The notes under the pieces: generated by a model
Databases searched by the model: none
Told to the model about the DNA's origin: nothing
What the model saw: only the letters and a program-made list of their open reading frames with translations
Program-made: the position numbers and the translations under genes
Source of the DNA: Peptococcaceae bacterium
Lineage (GTDB): Bacteria > Bacillota > Dehalobacteriia > UBA4068 > JAAVYR01
Assembly: GCA_022791255.1 (NCBI GenBank)
Contig: JAAVYR010000018.1
Coordinates: forward strand, 62,001-126,000
Length of the DNA stretch: 64,000 nucleotides
Direction of reading: 5' to 3'
Shown here: positions 63,549 to 64,000 of the stretch, in pieces
Layout of the letters: each line of letters opens with the position of its first letter
How positions within the stretch are numbered: the stretch's first letter is position 1

Positions 63549-64000
63549 ATGGTGAAGAAACCGGAAATCCTAGCGCCGGCGGGAAGTTTTGATGCCTTTT
63601 TGGCGGCGGTTGCCGGGGGAGCAGACGCTGTTTATCTAGGGGGAAAACAGTTTAGTGCCCGAGCTTCCGCTGCAAATTTTACAGATGAAGAATTGACAAA
63701 GGCTGTAGAATATGCCCATCTCCATGGGGTAAAAGTATTTGTCACCATGAACACCCTCTTAACAGATAGAGAGTTAGCAGCAGCACTGGATTACTTGTCC
63801 TTTCTTTATGAAATCGGTATTGACGCGGTGATTTTACAAGATATTGGTTTGCTAAAAGCGATGCAGACTGATTTACCGGACATGCCGGTCTTTGCCAGCA
63901 CACAAATGTCTATTTATAATCTAGATGGGGTACAGTTTCTTTCTCAGCTGGGGATGCAGCGGATTATTTTAGCCAGAGAATTATCTTTGGCAGAAATCAC
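63549..64000 (+). CDS. U32-family peptidase, N-terminal part (runs off the window)
   Basis: The visible 150 residues begin VKKPEILAPAGSFDAFLAA and continue with GGADAVYLGGKQFSARA and KVFVTMNTLL. This is the N-terminal part of a U32 (collagenase-like) protein. Members of this family are now also linked to RNA modification (TrhP/RlhA-type hydroxylation). The C-terminal part needed to decide between these lies outside. GGGGGG and AAGA precede ATG 63549. Confidence 0.9.
   Translation, partial: MVKKPEILAPAGSFDAFLAAVAGGADAVYLGGKQFSARASAANFTDEELTKAVEYAHLHGVKVFVTMNTLLTDRELAAALDYLSFLYEIGIDAVILQDIGLLKAMQTDLPDMPVFASTQMSIYNLDGVQFLSQLGMQRIILARELSLAEI

Noticed and set aside
1-64000. tRNA, rRNA, CRISPR arrays, insertion sequences or prophage genes.
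   Set aside because: I found none. The only mobile-type genes are the sigK recombinase and the house-keeping xerD.

Overview
The window is a chromosomal segment of an endospore-forming member of the Bacillota (Firmicutes). Evidence for this includes spo0A, spoIVB, spoIIM, dacF-spoIIAA-spoIIAB-sigF, ytxC, a split sigK, T-box leaders, an FMN riboswitch, an L20-type leader, 6S RNA beside aspS, an OLE RNA with its membrane partner, and an SLH surface protein. The gene order fits Clostridia in the broad sense or sporulating Negativicutes. I cannot name a genus. Nearly everything looks like vertically inherited core genome. There is no rRNA, tRNA, CRISPR array or insertion sequence.

Layout. 0-8.5 kb: the ftsZ 3' end, rel-dtd-metallo-hydrolase, a T-box leader driving hisS-aspS, 6S RNA and pyrF. 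8.5-17.4 kb: rqcH on the minus strand, then yicC, a mycobacterial-type IHF gene, remA, gmk, rpoZ and coaBC, an Xaa-Pro peptidase, a small DUF6440-like gene and a penicillin-binding protein. 17.5-24.4 kb: sigK in two pieces. The N-terminal half is on plus and the C-terminal half on minus. Between them lie a large serine recombinase and a TAXI-type TRAP transporter operon. 24.5-28.7 kb: a YqeG phosphatase, shikimate kinase and an SLH/beta-helix surface protein. 28.8-38.7 kb: rbgA, rnhB, a YraN-family gene, OLE RNA-oapA, dxs, tlyA, nadK, a methyltransferase, argR and recN. 38.7-48 kb: the sporulation block. 48-64 kb: thrS, infC-rpmI-rplT, an EamA transporter, the riboflavin operon under an FMN riboswitch, a SpoU methyltransferase, T-box-pheS-pheT, zapA, mpg, a NIF3-family gene and the start of a U32 peptidase gene.

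The most notable system is the sigK locus. In known skin elements the two sigK halves lie on the same strand and the gene is restored by excision. Here the second half is reversed. Attachment-site arms flank both break points, so recombination would invert about 6.2 kb instead of deleting it. The predicted product joins in frame into a 247-residue sigma-K, and the same exchange would create a 50-bp near-palindromic attP. The transporter operon would be flipped along with it.

The second notable system is a complete OLE RNA-OapA pair next to dxs. Smaller points are probable AUU and AUC start codons for spoIIM and infC, an Asp-type specifier in the hisS-aspS T-box, sigma-H and Spo0A sites before spo0A and spoIIA, and a heptamer tandem repeat that supplies the dacF stop codon.
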